Assembly: GCA_022824365.1 (NCBI GenBank)
Contig: JAJEAA010000011.1
Span: forward strand, 36,375-100,374
From: Anaerolineae bacterium
GTDB lineage: Bacteria; Chloroflexota; Anaerolineae; Aggregatilineales; Phototrophicaceae
Direction: 5' to 3'
DNA length: 64,000 nucleotides
Within the stretch, counting starts at the first letter, position 1. Each line of letters starts with the position of its first letter. This document shows positions 18,333 to 27,433 of the stretch, piece by piece. A model generated the notes under the pieces. It did not search any database, was not told the DNA's origin, and saw only the letters and a list, made by a program, of their open reading frames with translations. Both the position numbers and the translations under genes were made by a program.

Positions 18333-19724
18333 ATGGTGATGATACGCGATGCTGCAAGGGTCGAAGACGAGATTCTCTCTCGCTATCGCGCGCGGACGGG
18401 CGTGTCGCGAGCGCGGCATGAGGAGGCGCGGACGTTCATGCCGGCCGGCGATACACGGGCGGCCACCTATTTCGCCCCTTATCCGACTTATATGGCGGCG
18501 GGGGAAGGCGCTTGGCTCAACGACTGCGATGGCAACCGCTATCTCGACTTTCTGAATAACTTCACATCGCTGGCGCACGGGCATGCGCAGCCGGGCATCG
18601 TTGAATTGGCGGCCGACCAATTGACGCGGGGGACTGTCTTCGGGACGGCAGCCGAGCCGCAGGTGGCGCTGGCCAAGCTGCTGGTCGAACGAGTGCCGAG
18701 CTTCGACATGCTGCGCTTCACCAATTCCGGCACGGAAGCGACGATGATGATGATGCGGGCGGCGCGCGCTTTCAGCGGACGCGACATCATTGTCAAGATG
18801 GACGGCGGCTATCATGGTTCGCATGACTTCGTGGAAGTCAGCGTCAGCGCCGGTATGGGGACGGATGGTCCGCTGATGCCACGCCTGGAGGGACGGGGGG
18901 TGCCGCAGGCGGTGTTGAACGCGGTCATGGTCGCGCCATTCAACGATCTGGCCGCGATGGAAGCTTTGCTGCGGCAGCATCACGAGCGCATCGCCGGGAT
19001 CATCATCGAGCCGATGCCAAACTCCGGGGGCATGGTGCCGCCGGCGTCGGGTTACTTGCGCGGTTTGCGCCAACTGGCTGATGAATTCGATGTCCTGCTG
19101 CTCTTCGATGAGATCGTGACGCTTCGGCTGAGCAGCGGCGGTTATCAGCAGATCGAAGATGTCCGGCCGGATATGACGGCGGTCGGCAAGATCATCGGCG
19201 GAGGCTTCCCGGTCGGCGCATTCGGCGGGCGGGCGGCAATCATGCAGCTCTTCGACCCGGACGCGGATGCCGACTCTCTCTTCCACAGCGGCACCTTCAA
19301 CGGCAACAACATGACGATGACGGCTGGATTGGAGGCGATGCGGCGGCTGGACGAGGCGGCGATAGCGCGCATCAACCGCTTGGGCGAGCGGCTTCAAGAC
19401 GGGATGAACGCGATATTCAAGTCCCAGGGAATCCGGGCGCAATGCCTGGGTTACGGCTCGCTGCAGCAGATTCAATGGACCGATGAGCCGGTGGTCACGC
19501 TGACGGATGCGCGCCGGGCTGGCGAAGACATGAGCCGATTGCGCGAGCTGCTGCATCTGGAGTTGTTGAATCGCGGCTTGTATACCAGCAATCGAGGCAT
19601 GTTCAGCATATCGACGCCGATGAGCGACGGGGAGATCGAGTTGGCGCTGGCGGCGGTTGAGGGCGCGCTGGGTTGCTTGAAGCCGTATATGCGCGAGGCG
19701 GCGCCGCGTCTTCTGAGAGGATAA
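18333..19724 (+). CDS. Class III PLP aminotransferase (GSA-aminotransferase-like)
   Basis: 463 residues from the ATG at 18333; the open frame starts 33 codons earlier but carries no family sequence. Fold-type I motifs are in order: CDGNRYLDFLNNFTSLAHGHA near residue 65, NSGTEATMMMMRAAR near 130, KMDGGYHGSHD near 155, IIEPMPNSGG near 225, LLFDEIVTLR near 260 (PLP Asp), and GKIIGGGFPVGAFGGR near 285-300 with the Schiff-base Lys. This is the glutamate-1-semialdehyde aminomutase-like branch of class III. Heme genes are not nearby, so it may be a different omega-transaminase or aminomutase. It is a single gene between two minus-strand genes. Confidence 0.85.
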   Translation: MVMIRDAARVEDEILSRYRARTGVSRARHEEARTFMPAGDTRAATYFAPYPTYMAAGEGAWLNDCDGNRYLDFLNNFTSLAHGHAQPGIVELAADQLTRGTVFGTAAEPQVALAKLLVERVPSFDMLRFTNSGTEATMMMMRAARAFSGRDIIVKMDGGYHGSHDFVEVSVSAGMGTDGPLMPRLEGRGVPQAVLNAVMVAPFNDLAAMEALLRQHHERIAGIIIEPMPNSGGMVPPASGYLRGLRQLADEFDVLLLFDEIVTLRLSSGGYQQIEDVRPDMTAVGKIIGGGFPVGAFGGRAAIMQLFDPDADADSLFHSGTFNGNNMTMTAGLEAMRRLDEAAIARINRLGERLQDGMNAIFKSQGIRAQCLGYGSLQQIQWTDEPVVTLTDARRAGEDMSRLRELLHLELLNRGLYTSNRGMFSISTPMSDGEIELALAAVEGALGCLKPYMREAAPRLLRG

Positions 19725-19803
19725 GCGGCCGGCGGGCGGCTCAATCAAGGGTCGCCTTTGAAATTACGGCTATCGTAATCTGATTCGCGCGGTCAACCGG
19801 CGA

Positions 19804-20649
19804 TCAGCCGATTCCGGCGGCTCGCATGTGCGCCTGGATGAGATCAAAGAAGCGCTCTTCCGAGTTGTCTTGGGGCGCGTAGCCGATGACGCGACGGGCG
19901 TTGGCGATGCTCCAGATAGCATGCGGGTTGGCGCTGATGCCGTAGAAGATCTGGAAGGGCGCGCCGAGTTCGTCGCGGATATCCTCGGTTTCGATGCTCT
20001 TGATGAAGAGTTGGGACATGTCGCGCTGGCTGATGTAGACGGCGAGGGCGCGACGCATCCGGCGCAGGTCGCCCAGGGGCGCGTCGGCGACATCAGTCTC
20101 GCGGGGACCGCCGATGCGAATCTGCACATTTTCCAGCGGACGGTCCTCGTGGGTGACGCCGCTGGCGAAAACTTGCCCGATCTGCTCAAAGGCGATCTTC
20201 GCCCAGCCGTACCAATTGTCAGAGGCGTTCATGTCCGGCGTGACCATCGGCGCGCGGCCGTCAAGGGCGTAATTCTCGTAGAAATCGGCGGCGTGGTTGG
20301 TGCTGGCGGCGACGAGGCGCCGGACCCGCTCTTCCCAGGCGACCTGGTAGACATTGTAAGCGAGTTGCAGGTTCGCCAGCTCGGAGGAGAAGTAGATGTC
20401 GTCGCCTTGATCGTGGATGCGGTAGTAGGCGCAATGCAAGACAGCGTCGGCGCTGGCGAAGTGATGGCGGTAGCGATCGCGGTCTTTGTTCATCAAGTCG
20501 GCGATCTGGACGCCTTCGACTTCTTTGCCATCCTGGTCGGTCGCGCGGGTATCGAGCAGGGTCAGGTCGTAGCGTTCGCGCAGGGCTGGCAGCAAGACGC
20601 CGGCGATCGTGCCGCTGGCGCCGGTGACGACGACTTTTCGTTTGGGCAT
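19804..20649 (-). CDS. NAD-dependent epimerase/dehydratase (uronate dehydrogenase-like SDR)
   Basis: 281 residues of extended/atypical SDR. The dinucleotide loop VVVTGASGTIAGVLLPAL is at residues 6-22, an acidic D in LLDTRA follows strand 2, and the catalytic Tyr-x-x-x-Lys is NWYGWAKIAFE near residue 155. VAASTNHAAD contains the catalytic Ser/Thr strand. Size and motif spacing fit uronate dehydrogenase-like and related NAD-dependent sugar oxidoreductases, but the substrate is not provable. It begins 76 nt downstream of a large membrane protein gene on the same strand. Confidence 0.82.
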   Translation of the reverse strand: MPKRKVVVTGASGTIAGVLLPALRERYDLTLLDTRATDQDGKEVEGVQIADLMNKDRDRYRHHFASADAVLHCAYYRIHDQGDDIYFSSELANLQLAYNVYQVAWEERVRRLVAASTNHAADFYENYALDGRAPMVTPDMNASDNWYGWAKIAFEQIGQVFASGVTHEDRPLENVQIRIGGPRETDVADAPLGDLRRMRRALAVYISQRDMSQLFIKSIETEDIRDELGAPFQIFYGISANPHAIWSIANARRVIGYAPQDNSEERFFDLIQAHMRAAGIG

Positions 20650-20725
20650 TTGAGGAACTCCTGATCTGCATTAGCTGGCTGACGCAATTACTCTGGCTAA
20701 GAATACCGCGCGCGCCCAAAGTCGT

Positions 20726-22489
20726 CTACCGAGTGTCTTGGCTGCTTAGGACCTCGTAGACCTGGGCGTCCGCATACTCAAAAGCCAGTTTCAGGCGCAG
20801 ATCCACTGGCGCTTCTATACCGGGGGCAACATATACAAAGTCGATCTCATCGGCGTCGTAATCCGCGCGAGTCAGGGCGTCCCACTCGAAATAGCGGACA
20901 GCGCGGAAGTCCGGCGCACGGCGTTCAGCGAAGACTGGCAGCCAGGCATTGCCGTCAGCGGCGAGGAGAAGGGCATCGGCCGGCGCGTTCTCGCGCAGCC
21001 AGTTCATCGCCGTCAGTTCGGCGGCGGTGATGCTTGCGGGCGGCAAATCGAGCAGGGGGCGAGCCAGATTCAGAAGCGGCTGAAAGCCGAGGCCAAGGAG
21101 CAGAATAAGCCCAGCCGTCAGAGCCATCAAGCGATAGGCCAGCGGGCGCAGTCTCTGCTTGATAGCGGCGGCAACATGTTCGTCCCATAGATGCAATAGC
21201 GCGAGGCCGCCGAAAAAAGCGAAAGGCAAGATCGGTCCATGTCGCGCGAGATTGGGCGCGTTCGTCAGCGCGGCGATGGGAGGCAGCAAGGAGCCTAGCA
21301 GACCGAGCAGCGCCGCATCGACGACAAGCAGCAGCCAGAGGCTCATTAGCAACGATATGAGGCGCAGCGGACCGTCAATGCGCAGGCCGCGCCACAATCC
21401 ATAGAGCGCCAGCGGCAGAATCAGGAAGCCTTGCGAGCGTGTCATGTACGTGAGGTTGGACAAGTTCGGCGCGAAGGGCGAGGGGCTGATGGGCAGCACC
21501 AAGGGCAAGTTGTTGACCAGCCAGGGGGCGATGCCGAGCAGGGCGACCAGGGGCAAGCCGACGGTAACGCCAAGGCGCGAGGACTTCGCGATCGCGCTGG
21601 GACGATGGAGCCAGGCGACGCCGAGCAGCGCCAGAAAGGCGAAGCACATGATGAGGCTCAGGCTGAGGCTGGTGTAGACAACCGCGCCCATCATCAGCCC
21701 GCCGGCGGCCAGGTCGGCAAGGCGGAAGCGACGCAGCAGACGGAGCGCGTAGAGCAGAAACGCCTCGGTGAAAAGCAGCGCCAGCAATTCGCTGAAGCGC
21801 CCGTCGATATAGCTGGTAAAGACGCCGAAGCTAAGGAGCAGCGCTACCGCCATGGCGCGGCCCAGGCGTTTGTCATGCAGTTCAGCGCCGAAGTCGTATG
21901 CCAGCCAGACCAGCAAGAAGACGACGACGGCGGTCACGCTAAGCTGGATGAGGGGGATGGTGTGGTCAAGCTGGAGACTGAGGTAAGCGGAAAGGGCGTG
22001 GAAGCCGGGCGCGATGACCAGGTCGGATTGCGCTGCAAAGGGCAGGAGGGACTTGAAGGATTCGCCTTCGCGGGTGGTCAGGCTATGGAAGGCGGTGACT
22101 TGCCCTTGCGCGCCCAGAGGGGCGGGAAGGTGCAAAAGCGGCAAGATGACGAAGAAAGCCGCTAGGGCGAAGAAAGCCAGATCCTCAGGACCGGGCCATC
22201 CTTGGTCGCGGTCTTCCAGTTGCTCGCCGCGGGCTTCGGCGCGAGCCTGCGCGGAGGAGAGCGTCCCGCCGAGCACGACGCCGGATAGCAGCGCGAAGAG
22301 CAGGTAGTCTATCACCAGCGTATCCCAGCCGAAGGCTTCGGTGTAGAAGACAGCGCCGCCGGTGACCAGAGCCAGGCATAAGGTCGAGGAAAGGGCGATG
22401 CGGGGTTGCGCGGTGCGCCAGGCGGGGGAGAGCATGGCGCCGGCGCCGAGCAGGACTGCCCCGAAAATGAAGACGACGAAGAGGCTCAT
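20726..22489 (-). CDS. Large polytopic membrane protein, possible GT-C glycosyltransferase
   Basis: 587 residues with about eleven to thirteen helices up to residue ~480, then a soluble tail of ~100 residues containing AMNWLRENAPADALLLAADGNAW. The same type of tail (loss of the last helix, then an alpha/beta domain starting with a W-x-R-x-N-x-P segment) is common in Chloroflexota membrane glycosyltransferase-like proteins of the PMT superfamily. The luminal catalytic acidic motif is not clear, so the activity is inferred only from architecture. The next gene on the strand is the PIN toxin, whose stop is 14 nt upstream of this start. Confidence 0.62.
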   Translation of the reverse strand: MSLFVVFIFGAVLLGAGAMLSPAWRTAQPRIALSSTLCLALVTGGAVFYTEAFGWDTLVIDYLLFALLSGVVLGGTLSSAQARAEARGEQLEDRDQGWPGPEDLAFFALAAFFVILPLLHLPAPLGAQGQVTAFHSLTTREGESFKSLLPFAAQSDLVIAPGFHALSAYLSLQLDHTIPLIQLSVTAVVVFLLVWLAYDFGAELHDKRLGRAMAVALLLSFGVFTSYIDGRFSELLALLFTEAFLLYALRLLRRFRLADLAAGGLMMGAVVYTSLSLSLIMCFAFLALLGVAWLHRPSAIAKSSRLGVTVGLPLVALLGIAPWLVNNLPLVLPISPSPFAPNLSNLTYMTRSQGFLILPLALYGLWRGLRIDGPLRLISLLMSLWLLLVVDAALLGLLGSLLPPIAALTNAPNLARHGPILPFAFFGGLALLHLWDEHVAAAIKQRLRPLAYRLMALTAGLILLLGLGFQPLLNLARPLLDLPPASITAAELTAMNWLRENAPADALLLAADGNAWLPVFAERRAPDFRAVRYFEWDALTRADYDADEIDFVYVAPGIEAPVDLRLKLAFEYADAQVYEVLSSQDTR

Positions 22490-22503
22490 TGCAGAGGGGG
22501 AGG

Positions 22504-22893
22504 CTACCAGACGCGCTGAATGCCATAGCTGTCAAAAGCGCGGTCGCTGGTAATGATTGGCAGGGCCTCAACGAGAGACTGTGCAATGAGCAGCCGGTCG
22601 AATGGGTCGCGGTGAATGTGAGGCAGACTAGCGACCAGTTTTAGGTGCGCGACAGAAATATTCAGAACCTGGAATCGATCTGCTTTCAACTCTTCATCGA
22701 CGAACTGATGAAACGGTCGAGGCAGATCAAGTCCGCGATCGAGACTCGACTTTATCGCCAATTCCCAGATGCTCGCGAGGCTAAGGTAAACTTCGCTACT
22801 GGAATCCTCCAAACATTCCCTGGCGTTATCGCTTAGCTTGGTATTGCCAGTAACGAACCAAAGGTAAGCGGCCGTATCCAGGAGATAATTCAT
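22504..22893 (-). CDS. PIN-domain toxin (VapC-like)
   Basis: 129 residues, full length for VapC. Acidic active-site residues of the PIN ribonuclease fold are present: Asp6 in NYLLDTAAYLW, Glu in SIWELAIKS near residue 44, Asp in HRDPFDRLLIAQ near residue 94, and Asp in TSDRAF near residue 115. PIN toxins cleave tRNA or rRNA when released from the antitoxin. The start overlaps the stop of the Phd-like antitoxin gene by 4 nt, the classic antitoxin-first order, so they form a bicistronic toxin-antitoxin operon. Confidence 0.9.
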   Translation of the reverse strand: MNYLLDTAAYLWFVTGNTKLSDNARECLEDSSSEVYLSLASIWELAIKSSLDRGLDLPRPFHQFVDEELKADRFQVLNISVAHLKLVASLPHIHRDPFDRLLIAQSLVEALPIITSDRAFDSYGIQRVW

Positions 22894-23120
22894 TCCGAGT
22901 AAGGTTCAAATTCAGGCAAGGGCTCATAAAACTCATCAGTCATCTTGATCTTTCCCTTCAGACGACCGGCTTTTCGCGGACCCTTCTTGGGTGCGATTGT
23001 GGCGACGAGTTGGTAAGCTTGCTCATCATCCGCAATGATGATGACGGTTCCGCCTTGTTTGGCATGTTCCAGTACTTCGTCGAGATTCTGCTTTGCTTCT
23101 TCGGTAGTGAATGTCTTCAT
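22890..23120 (-). CDS. Phd/YefM-type antitoxin
   Basis: 76 residues. The N-terminal half (FTTEEAKQNLDEVLEHAKQGGTVIIIADDEQAYQLV) matches the Phd/YefM fold that binds operator DNA as a dimer. The C-terminal acidic, proline-rich tail (MTDEFYEPLPEFEPYSE) would wrap the PIN toxin and block its active site. It overlaps the toxin start by 4 nt. Such antitoxins normally repress their own operon at palindromes near the promoter. Confidence 0.85.
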   Translation of the reverse strand: MKTFTTEEAKQNLDEVLEHAKQGGTVIIIADDEQAYQLVATIAPKKGPRKAGRLKGKIKMTDEFYEPLPEFEPYSE

Positions 23121-23201
23121 TGCTGAACTCCTGCGACTATCGCATCAAGCCAGATTATACACGATAGCTATTGGAACTCAACAAGGCGCTCGCTCGCCGC
23201 G

Positions 23202-24191
23202 CTAGTAATTGCCGGGCAACCACCACTGGAATTCTGGATTGTCAATGTTATCGAGCGTATGCTGATAGCTGTTGATCCAGAAACTGGGGGCGTTGATTGC
23301 TTTGAGCACTTCGATCTGCAGCGTCAGGCAGGCTTTTTCGCCGGGATAGCCGCCGGGTTGCAAGCCTTCGAGGTAGCGATGCGTGTGGCATGCCTCGTGG
23401 GAGAGCATGGCGGCCGTATTGCTGATATGCTCCCAGTGAGTGAAGCCCGGCGGATCCTCATTGATGTAGTCCAGGTAGAAAGTCTTGGCGCGCACATCCA
23501 TACCCGGTATGTCCGATTCCAGGCGCTGGACGATCCGAGCCAGCCCGGCGATGGTGTAGTTGTACCAGTGCGGCGATCTATTCTTCAAGACGTCCAATGA
23601 TTCTTCCATCTGGCGAATGAAGCCGTCGCCGCCAATGATGACCACGCCGTGTTTGTTGCCAAATTGGCCGGGGATGAGGCATTGCTGATTCTGGTAGGCG
23701 AAGTAGCCGTTTATCCAGTCTTGCTCGCCGCTGCAATGCCGGTCGATGTAGCAGCAGTTATCAACTTGCCCCGGCAGGTTGACCGCGGTTGTCGCTGTGG
23801 ATTGATCCTGAGATGGCGCAGGCGCTCCGCACTGGTTGTTTTGATAAGCCCAGTAGCCGTCCACCCATTCCTGGTCGGTTCGACAGAGTCTGTCGACAAA
23901 GCAGCAATTGTCCACATCGGATGGCGCGCCGCCGCCGTTAATCCGGGTGTGATCGACCCATTCAGCCATCCAGACTTCTCGTCCGTTTCTATTGATTTTC
24001 AACCAGCGATCCAGGGAGCCGACGACTTCCAGGGTTGTGCCGGATCGTACGGTAGTGACAATACGCGCCGACAGACTGCCGGAGGTCCGCAGGTTTGTGC
24101 GGTGCTCCGTGCGAATATGATAGCTCTGCGCCGATGCGAGGCTTATCAGACAGAAGAGCGAAATTGCTGCCGCAATATATTTTATTTTCAT
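23202..24191 (-). CDS. Secreted SH3b protein with paired-cysteine repeats and HExxH motif
   Basis: 329 residues. A signal peptide (residues 1-22, ending ASAQ) is followed by a bacterial SH3b domain (about 23-85: NLRTSGSLSARIVTTV, WLKINRNGREVWMAEWV). Two near-identical 29-residue cysteine repeats come next (93-121 and 143-171), each with VDNCC at the front, a central Cys and a terminal NQC/QQC. The last part contains SHEACHTH, an H265-E266-x-x-H269 motif suggesting a zinc metallopeptidase; E285 or E294 could supply the third ligand. The SH3 and cysteine repeats probably bind cell wall or extracellular ligands. Proteolytic activity is inferred from the motif only. Confidence 0.7.
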   Translation of the reverse strand: MKIKYIAAAISLFCLISLASAQSYHIRTEHRTNLRTSGSLSARIVTTVRSGTTLEVVGSLDRWLKINRNGREVWMAEWVDHTRINGGGAPSDVDNCCFVDRLCRTDQEWVDGYWAYQNNQCGAPAPSQDQSTATTAVNLPGQVDNCCYIDRHCSGEQDWINGYFAYQNQQCLIPGQFGNKHGVVIIGGDGFIRQMEESLDVLKNRSPHWYNYTIAGLARIVQRLESDIPGMDVRAKTFYLDYINEDPPGFTHWEHISNTAAMLSHEACHTHRYLEGLQPGGYPGEKACLTLQIEVLKAINAPSFWINSYQHTLDNIDNPEFQWWLPGNY

Positions 24192-24252
24192 ATGGGACTG
24201 CCTCCAAACAACTTGTACTGACGGCGCGCCAGATTATACTGCAAATTTGTTG

Positions 24253-24840
24253 TCAGGCGGGACGGCTGTACAACCACCAGAAGACCGACGGCGGGTATAC
24301 AGGTTTCAAAGTCACGGACCATAAGAAGGCATCGGCGTACAAGAGCCGACGCAAGGCGATATCCGTCCGTTCTATGCCCGACATGAGTTCACCCTTGTCG
24401 TAGTCAAACTCGTCCATGGCCAGCAAGATTTCTTGGGCGATTGTACGGCGCAGCGCTTCCGCTGGATAGGCGGCGGCGCAGCCAGTCGGGTTCTCCTGGC
24501 AATCGCGGAAGAAGCCGCGCATCTGTGTCAAGCGGGCCGGGACTTCCTGTTTCAGTTTGTTTTCGTAATGCAGAGTCCACTCGCTTTGAACGGCATCGTG
24601 CCGCGCCAAAGCGCTATCCAGCCGGCCTTGCTGTTTCGGGTTCAAGGACGGGCGCAGGCGCAGCAGTCGACGCCGGCGCAAGAGCAATGCTCCGATGGTC
24701 AATTGCGGCGCTGTGGAGCGACGCGAATAGCCGGCGGCCAACGGGAGATAGAGGCGGTCGCCCAGCACATAGTCAGCCAGTCTTTCCACCATATGCTCGA
24801 GTTCGGCAAGGTCGCGTTGGAGGGAGAGTTCTCGGGACAT
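24253..24840 (-). CDS. Hypothetical helical protein
   Basis: 195 residues, mostly helical and rich in Arg and Leu: an N-terminal amphipathic helix pair (LAELEHMVERLADYVLGDRLY) and a basic RRRRLLRLRPSLNPKQ stretch. A region with two Cys (DCQENPTGC) follows, which could form a disulfide. No family is recognised by eye. It reads in the same direction as the secreted HExxH protein downstream, 61 nt away, and may be coexpressed with it. Confidence 0.55.
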   Translation of the reverse strand: MSRELSLQRDLAELEHMVERLADYVLGDRLYLPLAAGYSRRSTAPQLTIGALLLRRRRLLRLRPSLNPKQQGRLDSALARHDAVQSEWTLHYENKLKQEVPARLTQMRGFFRDCQENPTGCAAAYPAEALRRTIAQEILLAMDEFDYDKGELMSGIERTDIALRRLLYADAFLWSVTLKPVYPPSVFWWLYSRPA

Positions 24841-24888
24841 GGGATTAGGCGGGATTCATGAAGGCAGCGACGTGTAGCGGGATTGAAA

Positions 24889-24917
24889 ACGGGCGACATG
24901 GTATGTCGTCCCTACAA
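24889..24917. repeat. Dispersed palindrome ending in GTCCCTACAA
   Basis: CGACAT pairs with ATGTCG around a GGT loop, flanked by GGG/CCC, then TACAAC. It is a member of the same family as the copies at 7709-7733 and 62128-62150, with different but compensating stem bases. Confidence 0.6.
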
Positions 24918-24964
24918 CTGATATTTTGGTTGGGACGGCAGAACAAGCTTAAATTCATCGTGGT

Positions 24965-27253
24965 TTAGTTGATCGCCTCCCAGATGCGGCGCGGCGTCAA
25001 AGGCATATCGAGATGGCGGAGACCGAATGGCTTGAGCGCATCCATGACGGCGTTCACGACAGCCGGGGTCGAGCCGATAGTGGCGGCTTCGCCGATGCCT
25101 TTGGCGCCGAGCGGGTTGAGCGTGGTCTCGGTGACGGTTTTGTCGATGGTGAATGACGGGAAAGTATCGGCGCGGGGCATGGCATAATCCATCATCGAGC
25201 CGGTCAGCAGTTGGCCCTGCTCGTCGAAGACGATCTCTTCAAGCAAGGCTTGGCCGATGCCTTGAGCCAAGCCGCCGTGAATCTGCCCTTCCACCAGCAG
25301 AGGGCTGATGCGGGGACCGCAGTCATCGACAGAATAGTATTCGCGCAGGTTTATGCAGCCGGTATCGCGCTCGATCTCGACGACGGCGATGTGCGTGCCG
25401 AAGGGATAGATAAAATCGGCCGGGCGGAAGAAATCGGTCGCTTCCAAGCCGGTGTCGATATCATCGGGCAGGCGGTCGCTGTAGGCGCGGGCGGCGATCT
25501 TGCTGAGTTGCAAGCTGCGCCCCGGCACGCCTTTGACGCGGTATTCGCCATCAGCAAGTTCGATATCGCCAGGCGAAGCTTCCAGCATGTGCGCCGCGAT
25601 CGAAATGGCTTTCTCGCGCACCTTGATCGCGGAGCGGACGATGGCGGAACCGCCGATAGCGAGGCTGCGGCTGCCGAAGGTGCCGACGCCGACCGGCTGC
25701 GCGCCAGTATCGCCGTGCTTGACGATGACGCTGTCGTAATCGGCGCCAATTTCATCGGCAACGATTTGGGCGAATGTAGTCTGCAAGCCTTGGCCGTGGG
25801 GCGATGTGCCGGTGTAGACGGTGACTGTGCCGCCGGGCTCTACGCGCACGACGCCGCTCTCGTAAGGTCCAAAGCCACACATTTCGACATAGGTGGCCAT
25901 GCCGATGCCGAGCAAGGTATCGGAATCGCCCCCGCGGCGGGCCGCTTGTTCGTCGCGCAGCGCGTTGTAATTCGCCGTTTGCAGGGCGGTATCGAGATTC
26001 TTCTCGTACTCGCCCGTATCATAAGTGGAGCCGGTCGGTGTTTTGTAAGGGAATTGCTCGGGTTTGACGTAATTGCGGCGGCGGACATCGGCGGGGTCCA
26101 TATCCAGCTCGGCCGCGATCATGTCGATGGCGCGCTCGATGTAATAGATGGCCTCGGGACGGCCCGCGCCGCGGTAAGCCGCCACCGCGATCGTATGGGT
26201 AAGGACGTTGCTCGCTTTGAAATGCACGGCCGGGATATGGTAGTTGCCGGTGGCCATCAAGCCGGTGAGATGAGCGATATCGTAGAAAGGCGGGTAGGCG
26301 CCCAATTCGCCGATCACATGCAGGCGCAAGCCTAGCAGCGCGCCATCATCGTCAAAGGCGACCTCGACATCGGCGATCTGCGAGCGGCCATGCGTGGTCG
26401 AGACAAAGTGCTCGACGCGCGTCCCCGCCCATTTCAGCGGGATGCCGAATTGCTGCGCCAGCTTGGCGATGGCGATTTCTTCCGGATAGAGCTGGTTCTT
26501 GACGCCGAAGCCGCCGCCGACATTGGGCGCGATCACACGGAGCATATTCTCCGGCAGGCGCAGGGCGGTCGCCAGGGCGGCGCGCAGCCCATGCGGAATT
26601 TGCGTACTGGACCAGAGTGTGATGCCGCCGGTGACGGCATCAGGCGCGGCGGCAACAGCGCGCACTTCCATCGGCACGCCAGCGACGCGTTGACTGAGCA
26701 TGCGTTGGCTTAGCGTACGAGGGGCATCGGCGAAGACCTGGTCGACATCGTCAGTTTTCTTCTCGCCGGTATCAATGATGTTTCTCTCCAAGCCAGCAAA
26801 AACCGGTGGCGCGTCGCTGCCATAGGCGCTGAGCAAGTCGGCAGCGGCGGGTAATTCTTCCCAGTCAACCTCGACATCGTCGATAGCGTCTTCGGCAATT
26901 TCCGGCGTTGTGGCGATGACGGCGGCGACCACCTCGCCGACATGGCGAACGCGCTCGACTGACAGGGCAAGATGGCTGTATTTCTCCTGCGCAACATCTC
27001 CACCGGCAACCGGCACCGGCTCCCACTCTCCGCGCATGTCTTCGCCGGTGATCACAGCCAGCACTCCAGCGCGGGCGGCAGCGGCAGCGGCGTCGATGCG
27101 GAGGATGTTGGCGTGGGCATAGGGACTGCGGACAAAAGCGACGTGCCCCATGCCGGGCAGCTTGATATCACCGACATACTTGCCAGCGCCGGTGATCAGG
27201 CTGGGGTCTTCCTTGCGTTTGACGCTTGCGCCTACCATCGAGCGTAAAACCAT
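24965..27253 (-). CDS. Molybdenum hydroxylase large subunit, CoxL form II-like
   Basis: 762 residues from the ATG at 27253, which has AAGGAG 9 nt upstream; an ATG 6 nt further upstream is too close to it. N-terminal aldehyde oxidase a/b hammerhead domain: KRKEDPSLITGAGKYVGDI, ... FVRSPYAHANI. Molybdopterin-binding regions: VGGGFGVKNQLYPEE, AYRGAGRPEAIYYIERAID, SPHGQGLQTTFAQIVADE, and LGAKGIGEAATIGSTPAVVNAV carrying the catalytic Glu. The active-site loop is AYRGAGR, as in form II enzymes, not the VAYRCSFR of true CO dehydrogenase. The substrate is therefore probably an aldehyde, purine or other heterocycle. No FAD or [2Fe-2S] subunit genes flank it. Confidence 0.88.
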   Translation of the reverse strand: MVLRSMVGASVKRKEDPSLITGAGKYVGDIKLPGMGHVAFVRSPYAHANILRIDAAAAAARAGVLAVITGEDMRGEWEPVPVAGGDVAQEKYSHLALSVERVRHVGEVVAAVIATTPEIAEDAIDDVEVDWEELPAAADLLSAYGSDAPPVFAGLERNIIDTGEKKTDDVDQVFADAPRTLSQRMLSQRVAGVPMEVRAVAAAPDAVTGGITLWSSTQIPHGLRAALATALRLPENMLRVIAPNVGGGFGVKNQLYPEEIAIAKLAQQFGIPLKWAGTRVEHFVSTTHGRSQIADVEVAFDDDGALLGLRLHVIGELGAYPPFYDIAHLTGLMATGNYHIPAVHFKASNVLTHTIAVAAYRGAGRPEAIYYIERAIDMIAAELDMDPADVRRRNYVKPEQFPYKTPTGSTYDTGEYEKNLDTALQTANYNALRDEQAARRGGDSDTLLGIGMATYVEMCGFGPYESGVVRVEPGGTVTVYTGTSPHGQGLQTTFAQIVADEIGADYDSVIVKHGDTGAQPVGVGTFGSRSLAIGGSAIVRSAIKVREKAISIAAHMLEASPGDIELADGEYRVKGVPGRSLQLSKIAARAYSDRLPDDIDTGLEATDFFRPADFIYPFGTHIAVVEIERDTGCINLREYYSVDDCGPRISPLLVEGQIHGGLAQGIGQALLEEIVFDEQGQLLTGSMMDYAMPRADTFPSFTIDKTVTETTLNPLGAKGIGEAATIGSTPAVVNAVMDALKPFGLRHLDMPLTPRRIWEAIN

Positions 27254-27319
27254 CGCCATCAACTCCTTATTTTGATTGAGTTTATTATAGTGGACAGCGT
27301 AAGCGGACGACTCACAGGG

Positions 27320-27353
27320 TCTCGTAGACACTGATCGTCAGTCACCCCTACAA
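27320..27353. repeat. Dispersed palindrome ending in CCCCTACAA
   Basis: ACTGA/TCAGT pair around TCG, followed by CACCCCTACAA. It is a diverged member of the palindrome family, located between coxL and the rhodanese gene. Confidence 0.45.
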
Positions 27354-27433
27354 TACTTTCGTTCCGTTGCTCGTTTCATTACTTTACTTCAATTTTTCAT
27401 GTCTTTCTTGAAACCGCCTCGCCAGTTGGGAAA

